This document shows positions 13,036-24,651 of a DNA stretch of 64,000 bases, piece after piece (position 1 is the first letter of the stretch; every line of letters starts with the position of its first letter). Both the position numbers and the translations under genes were made by a program. A model generated the notes under the pieces. The model saw only the letters and a program-made list of their open reading frames with translations, did no database searches and was not told the origin of the DNA. The stretch comes from Tricholoma matsutake (Eukaryota; Basidiomycota; Agaricomycetes; Agaricales; Tricholomataceae). The DNA is taken from the NCBI GenBank assembly GCA_026075535.2, contig AP026550.1, positions 3,100,001 through 3,164,000 of the forward strand, read 5' to 3'.

Positions 13036-13089
13036 ATAGGAGACGGTGATCGGGTGATCAGGGTGATAAAAATAGCAGTTTATGAACAC

Positions 13090-13312
13090 AATATATACAA
13101 AAGTGTTGTGCACCTAAAAAAATGAAGGAAAAAGGTTAAGAATGAGTAAAGTAGCCTGCTCGTTGTTCCCGACGATGAGCACAACACTAGTCAAGACCGT
13201 GGGAGGCGCTGATCAAGCGGATGCTTGTGTGTATTATGGTTAGGATTTAGTATGATCACTCCGGATTCGAAGTCTTGAGTTCAGATCCTGCCTGGCACTC
13301 CTGGTGCACCGT
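13090..13312. repeat. Right terminal inverted repeat arm
   Basis: Inverted partner of 12001-12224. Shared landmarks include TGCACCTAAAAAA, GAATGAGTAAAGTAGCCTGC, GGGAGGCGCTGATCAAGCGG and CTCCGGATTCGAAGTC. The near identity suggests that the element moved recently or that the arms are kept alike by conversion. Confidence 0.8.
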
Positions 13313-13549
13313 ACCCCTGACAAATGTGTCAAAAAGTCTCCCTAAGTCTCCGTGCGTTCCCATCACTTCTGTCAACGACTTCCGATTCATCACATAAACT
13401 TCTTTGGACTCTCTGAATGGATAATAACGAGATATATTAACGTTTTAACCGCGAAGCTGAGTGCATTGGCAATATAGGGATGAGTCTATTCGTTGGGGCG
13501 CCAGAACTCTACAGTCATGAGCACCTGGTAGAATCATCAAATAGCATCA
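13313..13549. other. UTP7 3' flank
   Basis: Short stretch between the transposon right end and the UTP7 stop; it presumably holds the UTP7 3' UTR. Nothing else is seen. Confidence 0.4.
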
Positions 13550-15757
13550 TCACGTAGTCCGCTTGAACCGATCTAAAGCAGACGCCTTCCGCACTTCTGC
13601 ATCACCGCTCTGCAGAGCTCGCTGGGCTTGAAGCTTCTGCTCTCTCTGCTTGTCCAATTTCGCCCGGATCGCAATCTATGCATGATAATCAACCCACTTT
13701 TGCAATAAGAATATACGTACGGAACTCACCGCTGTGGGATCAATGACATTTTTCCGCTGCTTGCGCAGGTATCTATACGAAACATCAGCATCAGGGGGAA
13801 ATACGAAGCAGAATAATCAAACCTTTTAAGACTCTTTCCCTTTCCTCTCATCTTCCGCTTCTCCCTCTCTTCCCTTGACTTCTTTCCCCCATTGGGATCG
13901 TCCACGTCTCCGTCTCCGTCCCCTTCCTCATTATCCACATCTGTCTCATCCGCCTTCCCGGACACCTTCAACCGCTCCAACCTCGGCAAGCGCGCATACG
14001 GTATCTCTACGGCTGGCTTCCCATCAAACGTCGTCTCCGTCGTCAGTTTTGACGGCGGCGCGAGCGAGCCAACGAATTCAGGATCGAGCGCGATCATGTC
14101 CGGTTGTATCTATGACCAGTTAGCATACGAATTGCCAAATTATACGACTAACTTTATCCAACAGTGCTTTGACTTCTTTCTCACGCCTCGCCTTCTTATT
14201 TTCGAATGGATCTGCTTCGGTGCTGTCAAAGTTAGGCTCGCCTGCACCAGGCACAAGGATGCTAGAAAGTCCCGCCGAGTGCCCAATCGTCAGTACGTCC
14301 TGGAACGGCGCGAAACGCACAGAGGTAATTGGACGATGGGGGACCTGGTGGGTGAGGTACAAAGGCGGGGGTGCTTTGGTATGCATCGGCGTGTGTATTG
14401 TCGGAGTCGTATATATCTAGATCGTCATCGGTATATAAGTGAGAAGGTTGGAATTATAAGCTTACATTCACACTTCCGCCACTGGCCACAGCCAACGACC
14501 CCTTCGCACTCCACTCTAGTTCCACATGTCCAGCACCCCTCACTGTCCAATCCCTCACCGCGCCCTTCCAATTTCTACAATCCCACACCTTGACCGTCCC
14601 GTCCTTTCCCGCCGTCGCCATATACCTCCCTCCCCGGCTCGGATCTACACTTACCCCAACAACAGGGCCAAGATGCGCGAGAAGTTGCACGGCGGGGTGC
14701 GGTAGGTTCGGTGTCCACAACGTCACGCACCCATTCTGGTGACCCAGATGGATGACTGCATTGTGTGCATTCTGCGCCATGGCGTTGCATGCACCGAGCT
14801 TAGTGCGGTGTTCGACGACAAGCTGACCGGTAGATGTGTCTTGGTATTTTAGGTATCCTGGGTTGCCCTACGGAGATGATGTCAGCACGTAGAAAGAACG
14901 ACAAGAAAGACGACAAATGTACTATGCTTGCAAGAAGCCAATGATAGGGCAGGAATTCGAGCCGAGTAGGTTCGATGTGGGATTTTAGACGGTGCAGTTC
15001 AACACCATCACGGTCATAGATGAAAACGTATTTCTTTTGGGCAACAGCGTAATGAGAGTGATCATGAAGGAATCTAACCACGGCCGGGATAAGCCAGAAA
15101 TGGTCAATGATAAGTGCATGACGTACATACGCGATATCTCGACATGTTTCTTGTAACTGCAACTCAGAATGTAGAGTCCCCGTCATCCAATCGAATGTAG
15201 CAACATGCCCCAATCTGCCCACGATTGCAAGATGCCTGTCCCACAATAAAATCATATGTCAGCTGTAGCAGCTAGTGGAATGAAGATATTACAGCCGACC
15301 TTCCATTTCTCGTATACCTCGACCGGTACGGTGCCCCATCCAACTTCCATTCTCTCCGTCCTTTGGCAGCCTCCTGTCCAGCTCCCTGAACTATTTCATG
15401 CTGACCAAGCCTCCAAGTCCGCTCCATCTCGCCTTCCACCTCAATACCGCCCACCTCATCTGCTAATAACATCTCTGCATCCTCCAAAAGAGCCTTGGCC
15501 CTTACAGTCTGCGCAGTGTGTCGATTGAGTTCAGCACGCAGCTTCCTGTTGACTATATGCGTATGTGTTGGTTGCGCCTCGGGCAATTTGTTCATAGATT
15601 TCGGTACGGATGTGTGTTTGGCGATGGAATGTAGAGTCCGGTCGGTCGACGATACATCTTTTGGTCGTTTCGTGCTCTGCTTGGGAGCAACACGTGAGGG
15701 TTTCCTCCTTTTTGCGAGAGTCTGGACAGCATCAGCCTTGGCTATTAGAGCGTCCAT
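13550..15757 (-). CDS. UTP7: UTP7/WDR46-like U3 snoRNP WD-repeat protein
   Basis: Component of the small-subunit processome, needed in the nucleolus for 18S rRNA maturation. The N-terminus begins MDALIAKADAVQTLAKRRKP (ATG 15757); an in-frame Met at 15832 is an alternative start. A basic N-terminal region is followed by WD40 repeats (VGRLGHVATFDWMTGTLHSE; NGCVTLWTPNLPHPAVQLLA; GKDGTVKVWDCRNWKG). The C-terminal BING4-type region has GHSAGLSSILVPGAGEPNFD, DPFENKKARREKEVKALLDK and IALDPEFVG, then a Lys/Arg-rich end (EEREKRKMRGKGKSLKR, and DRFKRTT at the stop, 13550-13552). Several introns of 45-60 bp interrupt it. It is followed on the same strand by the coatomer gene, 156 bp upstream of its start. 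Confidence 0.9.
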
Positions 15758-15913
15758 GAAAGTAGTCGGTATAGAAAATTTGGTTACAGATCGATCGGGA
15801 GCAAACAGCTTCAAATAATAGGTGTACGACATGGAAAGGCATTCTAAGTACGAGTTTATAATGCATTCTCTGCCCTAGAGTGCGTGCGCGCCTCCATGTC
15901 AAATGCCCTGACA

Positions 15914-16994
15914 CTACGCTGCCAGCGCTGGAACTTCAAACTTGGCAGCGCACTCATCAAAAAACGCGTCTTTGCTCGCGACATCGACGACTAACGGGTG
16001 AAGAGCATGTTCGCTCTTTAGTCGCCTTCAGGGAAGCGATGAGGCAAAAGGTGGGAGGCAAAGGAGTAAACTGCTCACGTCCATAACTCATCCGTTTCAG
16101 TCTTTTTCATTGCACCAAGCCCACCAGCAACTGTCAATGCAGCCAGAGTCTCTGCATCGTCTGACTGCTTTTCCAGCGACTCCTCCAGATCGGATCTGGC
16201 GTCTTGGACTTCATTTCGCAAGATACGTGCCACCCCTCGCGCAGTGAGGAGATGAGGAGATATCAGAGAAGGATTTCCCAGTTGTTCCGTGTAGAAAGAT
16301 GTGGAATTCGCGTAACCATCTTTGCCAGTGACAAGACCTATGTTAGATTCAATAAGCTGAAGAAGGAGATCATCCTCCGCCCAACGCTTCGAACGCTCGA
16401 ATTGTTTCTTGGCAAGGTCTGGGCGATTTATGGAAAGGTAGATTTGAATGACGAGTGAGACACTGAAAGTGGGTGTTAGTGGTTAATCGCCGAGCCATGA
16501 GCATCAACCTACGCCTCGAGATCCTCCGTATCAACGCCAAGTGTTTCAAGAGCCTCTTCAACTTCGCCCGCCCTTGTAAACGCAGTTCCGGCCAGCACTC
16601 GCACAAGCGCTTTATCCCTGTCGCTCCCTTCAACGTCATCTTCCTCAATCTCCACAGCTAAATCTCGCAGTTCTTCTAAAGACGCCTCCTTCTCCGTGCT
16701 CTCGGATGCTGCAACGTACTTGGCCAGAGAAGCCGTCGCTTTTACTGCGACGTTCTCCGAGTCTGCAGGAATCAGTTGTAAAGCAGATTTCGGATCATTA
16801 AGTGCAATATGGGCACGAGCTTGATAAAGTAGGGTCGGAGTGTATTCTGGTGAGTTGGGGTCGGGCAAGGTCAAGGTGGCGAGGGTTTTATATGCACCTA
16901 GATGAACATAGAGTTCAGTACAAGATAAGAGCTCTGATTCGAATATACCTAAGATGAACTGTTGTTTTACATGATATAGCTCAGATGAGTCCAT
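15914..16994 (-). CDS. SEC28: Coatomer subunit epsilon (COPI)
   Basis: Epsilon subunit of the COPI vesicle coat, acting in Golgi-to-ER retrograde traffic and stabilising alpha-COP. ATG 16994: MDSSELYHVKQQFIL, then an intron, then GAYKTLATLTLPDPNSPEYT. The body is TPR-like helical repeats (LLYQARAHIALNDPKSALQL; DRDKALVRVLAGTAFTRAGE; LVIQIYLSINRPDLAKKQFE; ARGVARILRNEVQDARSDLE). The last exon, after an intron that ends in AAG, reads TRLKSEHALHPLVVDVASKD and ends VPALAA with TAG at 15914-15916. Length is about 300 residues, normal for the family. It shares a very short divergent promoter (133 bp) with the F-box gene. Confidence 0.92.
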
Positions 16995-17127
16995 CGTAGT
17001 GGTCCGAAACACAACAAGGCACAATCGCCTGTTACCAACCATCGCAACCTTGTGTATAGCTTTGGATCTGTAACACTCTCCTGTCTCGGCTTAATTTTTG
17101 TATAATATCCTCGCTCTCTCCTGCCGA
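16995..17127. promoter_or_regulatory. Compact bidirectional promoter between coatomer epsilon and F-box genes
   Basis: Only 133 bp separate the two divergent start codons (16994 on minus, 17128 on plus). Both 5' UTRs and core promoters must overlap here. No clear TATA box is visible. Confidence 0.6.
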
Positions 17128-19098
17128 ATGTTGGGATCTTTAGCTGGTCTAACTCCCCCAATATCTCCTATGATGACAGGTAGGTTACTGTTACACAATT
17201 GCACTTAGTACTAACTAATATGCGCAGTAACGACAACAAAAAAATATCATGAACCTCGTCCTCGCAGCACTGGCACATCGTCCAACGTAGATGAAGCCGA
17301 TGCTCGGCGACGCATCGACCAAGAGATGCAACGACTGGAAGATACCATGCGAGCGCTCAAATCTCGTCGTAATATGCTGACCCCCATATCTCATCTTCCA
17401 CCCGAAATTCTCTCCAAAATCTTCTTCCACTGTGCGTCTGAGTCAACAGACCATAAAAATCCCCTAGATTGGATTAAAGTTAGCCATGTATCACGGCATT
17501 GGAGGGCTGTAGCGTTGACTTCCCCAAGCTTATGGGGTGCTATCGTCTTCTCGCGCCCTAAATGGGTCGAGGAAATGATCAAGCGTTCGAAGATGGCGAG
17601 CCTTATCATAAAGGCAGATCTCACCTGGGTGACCCCGAAAATCCTAGAATCTGTGCAAATCGCCCTTCGTCATAGTTCCCGCATTCATGAGCTGGCGCTC
17701 ATCGCATCGAGCACGACGCTTGATAAGCTTTTCAATAAATCTCCTATTAATCTCCCAAACCTCCGCTCACTTTCTCTGGCTGTTCCTCGAAAGGAGAGGT
17801 TCGATATCCCTTTCGGCTACATCCTTCCCGAGACTATTCTCGATGGTGATTTCCCGTATCTGAGAAGACTTGAACTGACTAAATGCAACGTCAGCTGGGA
17901 TTCATCCCTGCTCAACAACCTTACTCACTTGAAGATCTGCGATGTGTCTAGCGTCGCTCGTTCCACCACAAGTCAGGTGCTTGATGCCTTGGAAAGGATG
18001 ACTACTCTTGAAGTCCTCGATCTTCATGAAGCGTTACCACTGGTACCCGATGAAGTGGTACAGCCCCTTCCGGTCGACCGTGTTGTCGCCTTTCCTCGAC
18101 TTTCTCATATCGCTATCTCTTCTTCTGTCCCGGAGTGCGCCAATCTACTCCAGCGGATCTCTATTCCCGATACTGCAACTATCAAACTTATTTGCAAGGG
18201 TACAGACACCTCTGATCATGATTTCTCCACTATTCTCGACATCTTGCCGCGTTTGGGGGGAGCCACCCACCCTAGCAGTGACAATAAGGCGTTCGGGAAA
18301 CCTCTTCATATTTTGCACGTGCAAAATGCGATGCCTACCAGCCTCCTAGTCCAGGGCTGGTCCGTTTCACCGACTTCAAAGGATATCATTCCCCGAAGTC
18401 CGCCACGTATTGACCTGCAGTTGATCTGGCCTCGGTATGATCCCTCTGTCTTGGAAGGGGTCATGTCGACCGCATGTAGATCCCTTCCACTCTCGCATCT
18501 CAGATGCTTGCGTCTTTCCCACCTTGATAATGTCACGTCATCGACGTGGGCAGATACTTTTGGAAGGTTGTCCAAATTACACGTTTTGCACGTCATCGCG
18601 AATTCACCGCACTCCCTGATTGACGCTCTTTGCGGAGTATGTGCAGTCGACACTCCCAAACCGACCACAAGCCCTATCCTGCGCAAGCGGAAATCTACGA
18701 TACCTACAATCAACTTTCCCAGTCTTCAAACCCTTATTCTAGAGGCAGCCAACTTCAATGATGTACACGAAGGGATGTCTCTCAACAGGCTGAGGGACTG
18801 TCTGATGAAGAGATGTGAATACAGAGCCGAGGTACATGAACTGCGTCTAGATGACTGCAGTTACCTGTTGGATGAGGACATCGAACTGTTGAAGGAGATT
18901 GTTGTGGATGTTGGGTGGGACGGGTTAGAGCAGGGTTTCACTGACGACGAAGCGGATGAGGATGTTTACTTTGGATATGGGTACGACGATCTGGAGCCAG
19001 ATGTTGACGTCTATGGCATTGCCAGCCATCCATTCGATGAATTCGATCCTCCAGACTATGGCTTGGACCTTTCTGCTGTTGAACTGCCAATGTTTTAA
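17128..19098 (+). CDS. F-box protein with leucine-rich-type C-terminus
   Basis: Probable substrate adaptor of an SCF ubiquitin ligase. Exon 1 (17128-17179) encodes MLGSLAGLTPPISPMMT; a 48-bp intron (17180-17227) has TACTAAC; exon 2 runs to the TAA at 19098, giving 640 residues in frame. A short coiled segment (RRRIDQEMQRLEDTMRALKS) precedes the F-box (about residues 68-110, ISHLPPEILSKIFFHC, then VSHVSRHWRAVALTSPSLWG). This is the common Agaricomycete F-box layout. The rest has irregular leucine-rich repeats and a strongly acidic tail. Such genes form large, fast-evolving families in mushrooms, so the target cannot be inferred. Confidence 0.88.
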
Positions 19099-19405
19099 AT
19101 ATGTTCTGGCTGAAGCTTTGCTAGGATCTTTGCTATTGAGAAGCAATAGGACCATTGTTAAATAATGTACAAAGTAGGGGAAATCAAATAGTTCCGTTAC
19201 AAAACTTCATAGTGTTTGAGTTGTGAAAGCATAAGGACTCTTTAGGCACGGTGCACTAGAGTGTCCAGATCAAGGAATGAAGATCTGTGGACAGTCACGT
19301 GGGTGAATCGAATTGAACGTCGGATCCCATTGTTTAACGTACCGTTATGTCATAGCGATAAAGTCCTGTATGGGAATGAGTCCATCGATAGAGCGCACCG
19401 ATAGC

Positions 19406-19708
19406 TTAACTTGACGGCTTGGACGTGCTGGCCAGCTGACGCCGAGAATCCGGAGGTGTCGTCCCTAGGTTGAATACATTTCGCAGGTCATAGGAGCTAG
19501 GTTTCCTGTGGAGTGTTCGACCTGGCGGCCATGATCCGCTCTGCATATTTCCTGGTTTCGTATGGTCTAAAACTTCTCCGGACGGTGAGGCAGCCCCTAT
19601 ATACGTTGGTGCACTGTCTGTATCCAGCACCACTGTGGTGTTGACTAGTGTAACACCTCTTTGTCGTGAGACGACGTTCTCGGGCTTGGGAGTAGTAGGT
19701 CTCGTCAT
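19406..19708 (-). CDS. Small hypothetical protein, 100 aa
   Basis: Single-exon ORF starting MTRPTTPKPENVVSRQRG and ending STSKPSS. It is hydrophilic, Ser/Thr/Pro-rich and probably disordered, with no domain or signal peptide seen. A TATA-like run (TATTTATATATTTCGG on the plus strand near 19755) sits just upstream of the start, which is modest support that it is transcribed. I do not recognise it. Confidence 0.45.
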   Translation of the reverse strand: MTRPTTPKPENVVSRQRGVTLVNTTVVLDTDSAPTYIGAASPSGEVLDHTKPGNMQSGSWPPGRTLHRKPSSYDLRNVFNLGTTPPDSRRQLASTSKPSS

Positions 19709-20096
19709 GGAGGAATAAGGAATTGAGTGACTACTTAAAAGGACGCTGTACTGTATTTATATATTTCGGTCGACGTCATTGCTAGCGCTTTTCCTTTTTT
19801 TCAGAAACCCGCCCCTTTTTGACTCCAATGCGATATATGAAATAACTGAATACAAAGAGTTTGAGCCTAAAAGTAGCCGTTGTTGGTTTCAAACTTCTTC
19901 ATGACATTCAATTGCTGGGCCACAACGCTTTTCATCGGCAATTTACCCATCAACTTGTGGTAGAAAACGAGGAAAAGCATTGAAATACTGAAAGAAAAAA
20001 GGGGCGTAGTGACTACATAGTTTCACATTTCAACCCGAGGGCCGCGCCAGTACTATCTACTACTAAATTCTAATTTAGCTTAGCTACCTTACTCAG

Positions 20097-20828
20097 ATGT
20101 CAGAACCTCTATCCCAACAGGACGAGCTCCGCCGTTCCAAGGCCCTCCTCTAATGCCTACTAACAAGAATATTTTAAACAGCAGGAGTCGAAATTCGAAA
20201 GTCGACCACTGGCAGTTCCAATCTGCCTGCGTCCAGTATTGGACATCCTCTGATGCCATCCGCCACGTTGTTCAGCACCTCCAGCGAGGAGACAAGCAGT
20301 GATGTCTGGAAATGGCTCACAACAATCATGCAAGAACAGGAAGATGAACTCACATTGGCACGAGGAAGAGACAAGCAGGAGTTGCAGCGACGCCAATTCA
20401 AATCGCTGATGGTTCTTTCGCCCCTGTGTCATTGTCTGTTTCCTTTAAAGCCACGGCAGCCTTCATTTGGCTTCCTTATGCTTCGGATACATCAAGTCAA
20501 GTTTAACACTCGCACTGACCTTTGGCGGCTGCTCTGTGTGATATCATCGCTAGCATTCGCTTTACGCTCACTATATTCCTGTGTTGGTCTAAACGTCTGG
20601 CGTGAATGCTTTGCACGCGGCGCAAGAAATTCAGACTATAGGGCTTTGGGTTCTTGGTCTTCCCAGCACACATGTATTACTAGTAATGGCTTGCTCAGGG
20701 CGCTGCCATTTCCTTTTCGGGTGCAGGCACTTCTTGGCGATTGCCCAATTTGGGATTACTCAGGAGAGGGCGTGTTGGCGTATCAACTTTTTGTATTGTA
20801 CAATGTATGTAACCGTTTAAATTATTAA
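20097..20828 (+). CDS. Doubtful hypothetical gene
   Basis: A short ORF (MSEPLSQQDELRRSKALL) at 20097 stops at 20151. About 100 bp on, an open frame from 20253 has a helical, charged stretch (WLTTIMQEQEDELTLARGRD) that reads like real coiled-coil protein, then a less protein-like tail to 20828. No GT donor joins the two neatly. It may be a decayed gene or only a chance ORF. Confidence 0.25.
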
Positions 20829-21665
20829 TTTATCATTCTGAAGAATTTCAGTTGCTAGCCTGTTTCTGGCCTTCTGTGTTTATACTGGACACGTAGGCGG
20901 TAGGCAACGACCGGCCTTGTTCAATTTTCGAGGTCAATAGCCCTGTTGTTTATTCTTGCCAACATCTTCCAACAGCAAATCACACATGAACTTGTCAGGC
21001 ACGGGAATTGCTACAAACCCTTGACGTGATGAGAGTGGTATTGGTTGATCGATATCTTCTGATAGGGTCTGATGTATTTGAAGGACAGCAATACCTCCTA
21101 CACAATGCACTAGAGTGATCGAAGTTTATTTTTTCTCGGGATTGTATGACCGGTTCCGTGAACGATGGCAAGAAGTGGCAAGACGACGGCCTAGGACGGC
21201 CTACATGATCGGGGGAATTACAAGCCTGCGGATGAACTAACGCCATGTGATAGAGTAGTATTCTTATACTTAGAAACAAGAGTCGTCGCCTAACGACCAT
21301 AGTCACGTGAGTAGGAGATTGGCGACCCCTTGCCGATTCGGTTTGTCTTGTCCCCTCCTCTTGCTGCTCCGCTCGTTGTCGAGAACAACGAGCAACTAGT
21401 GCTACAATTCTGGGACGTGACCGTTAGCAATACAACTGGTGAGCATACTTGACAGTCATTGCTTTCAAGTCAGTCAAGTCAGGATTTCAGAGAAACACTT
21501 CTCGCTATCATTCGTGGCGTCTTGCTTCAGGACCCGAGGCTAAGTACGTAAATCGATTGAAATCGCAGCATGGACTGAAACCTTGAGCACCCTTTGCGAA
21601 GACCATCAGTATCCCACAGGTATCCCACTCGAAATCCAAGTGGGATCTGACAAGCCATTCTGGAT
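20829..21665. other. Intergenic region upstream of the PAK kinase
   Basis: About 0.8 kb with no recognisable gene; it includes the promoter and 5' UTR of the kinase gene. A palindromic CTCGTTGTCGAGAACAACGAG lies near 21371. Confidence 0.5.
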
Positions 21666-24314
21666 ATGTCCTCCCCTCAAAGTGCTATCAATCAACGTTC
21701 TTTTCCCAACCAGCAACGTCGTCAGTCAAAAATAACAGTAGAGTATCACAGGCCGTCTCGGGAGTCTATCCAGGAGTACAACGCCCTCCTCGCTGAATCC
21801 AATCTTCACGCTGCGGAGGCCGCAAAGTACGCAACTTTTGTCCCAACAAGACAAGCACCTGCACCACCTCAACCATCTTCAGTTCGATCAAAGACTCCAA
21901 CCGAATCGCCTCCGCCTTCCAGTCCACCTCGGGTTCGTAATTCCCTCCAGAAACCTAATCCTCGAAACCGTAAACACAGCCTTACATCTGTCACTCCCAC
22001 GGCCCGAATAACCGAGCACGATCCCTTTGCAGCTAACGCCGCTTCAATCGACTCTTTAGGACAGGTAGTCAACAGAAACGGAATGGCAAACACTACATCC
22101 CCTCCTCCTCGACCTTCTCGAGCTAACACAGCTACTTTAAACGACATATTTCCTGCGCCGAGTGCCCTCGCTGCTCGCCGCCTCTCTTCGCCTGCTGCAG
22201 CACCTACTGGAGCAGTCAACGATGATCCTCAGTTCTACGCTGATCCAAGCGAAGCTCTTCCATCTGGGCCATCAAGTGAATATACCAATAGCAGCAATAC
22301 CACTCCCATACACACACCTACACTAGGCAATCGATCACGTAGTGCTACCACCGTAAAGTCTAAAAAGGGCGTCCTCGGCTTCATGTCTGAGGTATTCAAC
22401 CCTACCAAGCGGCCAGAGATCAGTACACCGTACGATCCTGTACATTTGACTCACGTCGGCTTCAACTCTTCAACTGGAGAATTCACTGGTTTGCCCAAGG
22501 AATGGCAGCAGTTGTTACAGGAGAGCGGGATCTCGCGATCAGACCAGGAGAAGAACCCTCAAGCAGTGATGGAAATTGTCAAGTTTTATCAAGAAGGCCG
22601 CGGGGATGTTTGGGACAAGTTGGGCGCCATGGGTGGCCCCGCAGAGCCTTCTTACAGAGCATCGAATGTAGATGATACTCTACAAAATCCGGTACGTAGT
22701 ACCTCACGATGTCCAACTTGCCCCTTACATGTGTAACGACAGCGATCCCCTCCACCTCCACCGAAGCCCAAGTCGCAGTACTCACAAAGTACAACAACGA
22801 CCATCTCAGCACCAACGGCTTATCGGCCCGCACCGACGCCGCCTAACGCCCTTACTCCTTCGCTCGATCGTTCGACATCCCAACGGACGCCAGCTAAACC
22901 GGCTAAAGCCGTCGATGGCCTCGGACGTGCAAACACCACCCGGGACAGACGATCACCAGGCCCTGGCTCAGTTCAGGCAGGTGGACATGTGGTAGCTAAT
23001 CAGCAGAAGGTGCCTTCGAAGCCATCGCCAGGTTCTTCGACTACGGATCTGCCGTTGAAGCAGCCGCAGGCTGGGCCGTCGTCCAGTGCTGCTCGAGTTG
23101 TTGAACCTCGCACACAGAACCAACAACAGAGTCTCGCTGTGACCAGCCTAGCGAAGGCTTCAGGGGTTGCTACACCGCGACGGAGGGAGAAGAAAGTAGA
23201 CAAGAGCAAGGAAGAAGATATTGTTAAGCGTCTGAAACAGATTTGTACGGATGCTGATCCGACAAGGCTTTACCGGAATCTTGTCAAAATTGGACAGGGG
23301 TAAGTGAATGGCAGATAACTCGTTGAAAGCATAATTAATAACGTTCTCGTCAGTGCTTCGGGTGGCGTGTATACCGCGTATCAAGTGGGCACAAACTTGT
23401 CCGTGGCCATAAAGCAGATGGATCTTGAGAAGCAACCGAAGAAAGATCTCATCATCAACGAGATCCTGGTCATGCGGTCTTCACGCCACCCGAATATCGT
23501 GAATTACATCGACTCTTTCCTGCACAATAATGATTTGTGGGTCGTCATGGAATATATGGAAGGAGGCTCTTTGACAGATGTCGTAACCGCCAATTTAATG
23601 ACCGAGGGTCAGATAGCGGCGGTGTCGAGGGAAACTGCGCAGGGCCTTGAGCATCTCCACCGACATGGCGTCATCCATCGTGATATCAAGAGCGACAATG
23701 TCTTGTTGAGTATGGTTGGTGACATCAAACTGAGTGAGTCTAGCGATTTAGAATTAGAGCCGACCGTTGTTTATTCGTCCTCTGCAGCCGATTTTGGATT
23801 CTGCGCGCAGATTTCGGATCCAGCTCACGCGAAGCGAACAACCATGGTAGGCACACCGTACTGGATGGCCCCAGAAGTAGTTACACGCAAAGAGTATGGC
23901 CCCAAGGTGGATATCTGGAGCTTGGGTATTATGGCGATCGGTAAGCCGAATTCCATCTCCCATAAAACCAACGTCATCAACTCCCTTTTCCTAGAAATGA
24001 TTGAGGGTGAACCACCATATCTCAATCAGAATCCGCTGAAAGCATTGTATTTGATTGCGACGAATGGAACACCCACAATCGCGAACCCAGAAAACCTGTC
24101 GTCTGTGTTCAGCGATTATCTCGCGCAGACCCTCGAAGTTGACGCCGAGAAACGCCCTAATGCCACCCAGCTCTTACAGGTATATAATCTGACCGTGACG
24201 ATGTTCACTTAATGCTCATCTCGTTGACAGCATCCGTTTTTCAAGCTGTCGGAACCACTACGTACGCTGGCGCCCTTGATCAAGGCAGCACGGGAAATAG
24301 CCAAAAATAAATGA
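21666..24314 (+). CDS. Ste20/PAK-family protein kinase with CRIB domain
   Basis: Cdc42/Rac-activated Ser/Thr kinase of the Ste20/Cla4 (PAK) family, acting in polarity, mating and MAPK signalling. ATG 21666 ([13 protein letters not shown]). A disordered N-terminus is followed by the p21-binding CRIB domain near residues 252-290 ([27 protein letters not shown]). A Pro-rich linker (PPPPPKPK) follows. The kinase domain has the glycine loop [20 protein letters not shown] (catalytic Lys), [11 protein letters not shown] (catalytic Asp), DFGFCAQI, and [15 protein letters not shown] (PAK activation loop and APE). Five introns are read, at 22692, about 23300, 23733, 23941 and 24181. It ends REIAKNK with TGA at 24312-24314, about 790 residues. 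No PH domain is seen before the CRIB, which favours a Ste20 rather than a Cla4 assignment. Confidence 0.93.
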
Positions 24315-24651
24315 ATCATCATTTTTCTATTTTTTCCACATCTCATTCAACGTATCATCTCTTCTCTGCTATGCAACCATTACACGCTGTCTTGATCTAT
24401 CAGTCATTCTTTTTTCCAGTTATTGTGTTCTAGACGAGTTCTGCTCACTTTACCCAGGGTTTATATACCTTCCCACTTTTGATATTTGCAATCCTGCTCT
24501 CAAGGCAGTGTTGCTTCTATGGACTTCAACAAAGAATTTGGTGCCATGGTGATTTGCTTGTCTCACGTTGTCACTGTAATTCCAAAATCCCTAATACATA
24601 ATGCATATTCTAACTGCTGGATGATGTATTCTTCGGTCCTAGCATGTGAGT
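24315..24651. other. Convergent intergenic region between PAK kinase and TEL1
   Basis: 337 bp between two opposed stop codons; it holds both 3' UTRs. No gene is seen. Confidence 0.6.

Larger units (their letters stand above)
12001..13312. mobile_element. Non-autonomous transposon with about 220 bp near-identical terminal inverted repeats
   Basis: The left arm (12001 to about 12224) is the reverse complement of the right arm (about 13090-13312). Both outer ends read GTACGGTGCACCAG inward, then AGTGCCAGGCAGGATCTGA and so on for over 200 bp with only scattered differences. The flanks share CCCT on each side, a possible 4-bp target duplication. The interior of about 860 bp has no convincing transposase ORF. 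It does contain a block related to a repeat at 62.2-62.6 kb and a diverged partial copy of the right arm. The element lies between the oxygenase promoter and the 3' end of UTP7. Confidence 0.8.

Noticed and set aside
13892..14593. 233-aa ORF on plus
   Set aside because: It is the antisense of UTP7 coding sequence; it has no domain and is explained by the GC-rich codons of the real gene.
15256..15818. Plus-strand ORFs of 90-107 aa
   Set aside because: Antisense shadows of the UTP7 N-terminal exon.
20995..21306. 103-aa ORF on minus
   Set aside because: Composition is low-information, no domain, and it sits in the promoter region of the kinase gene; probably chance.
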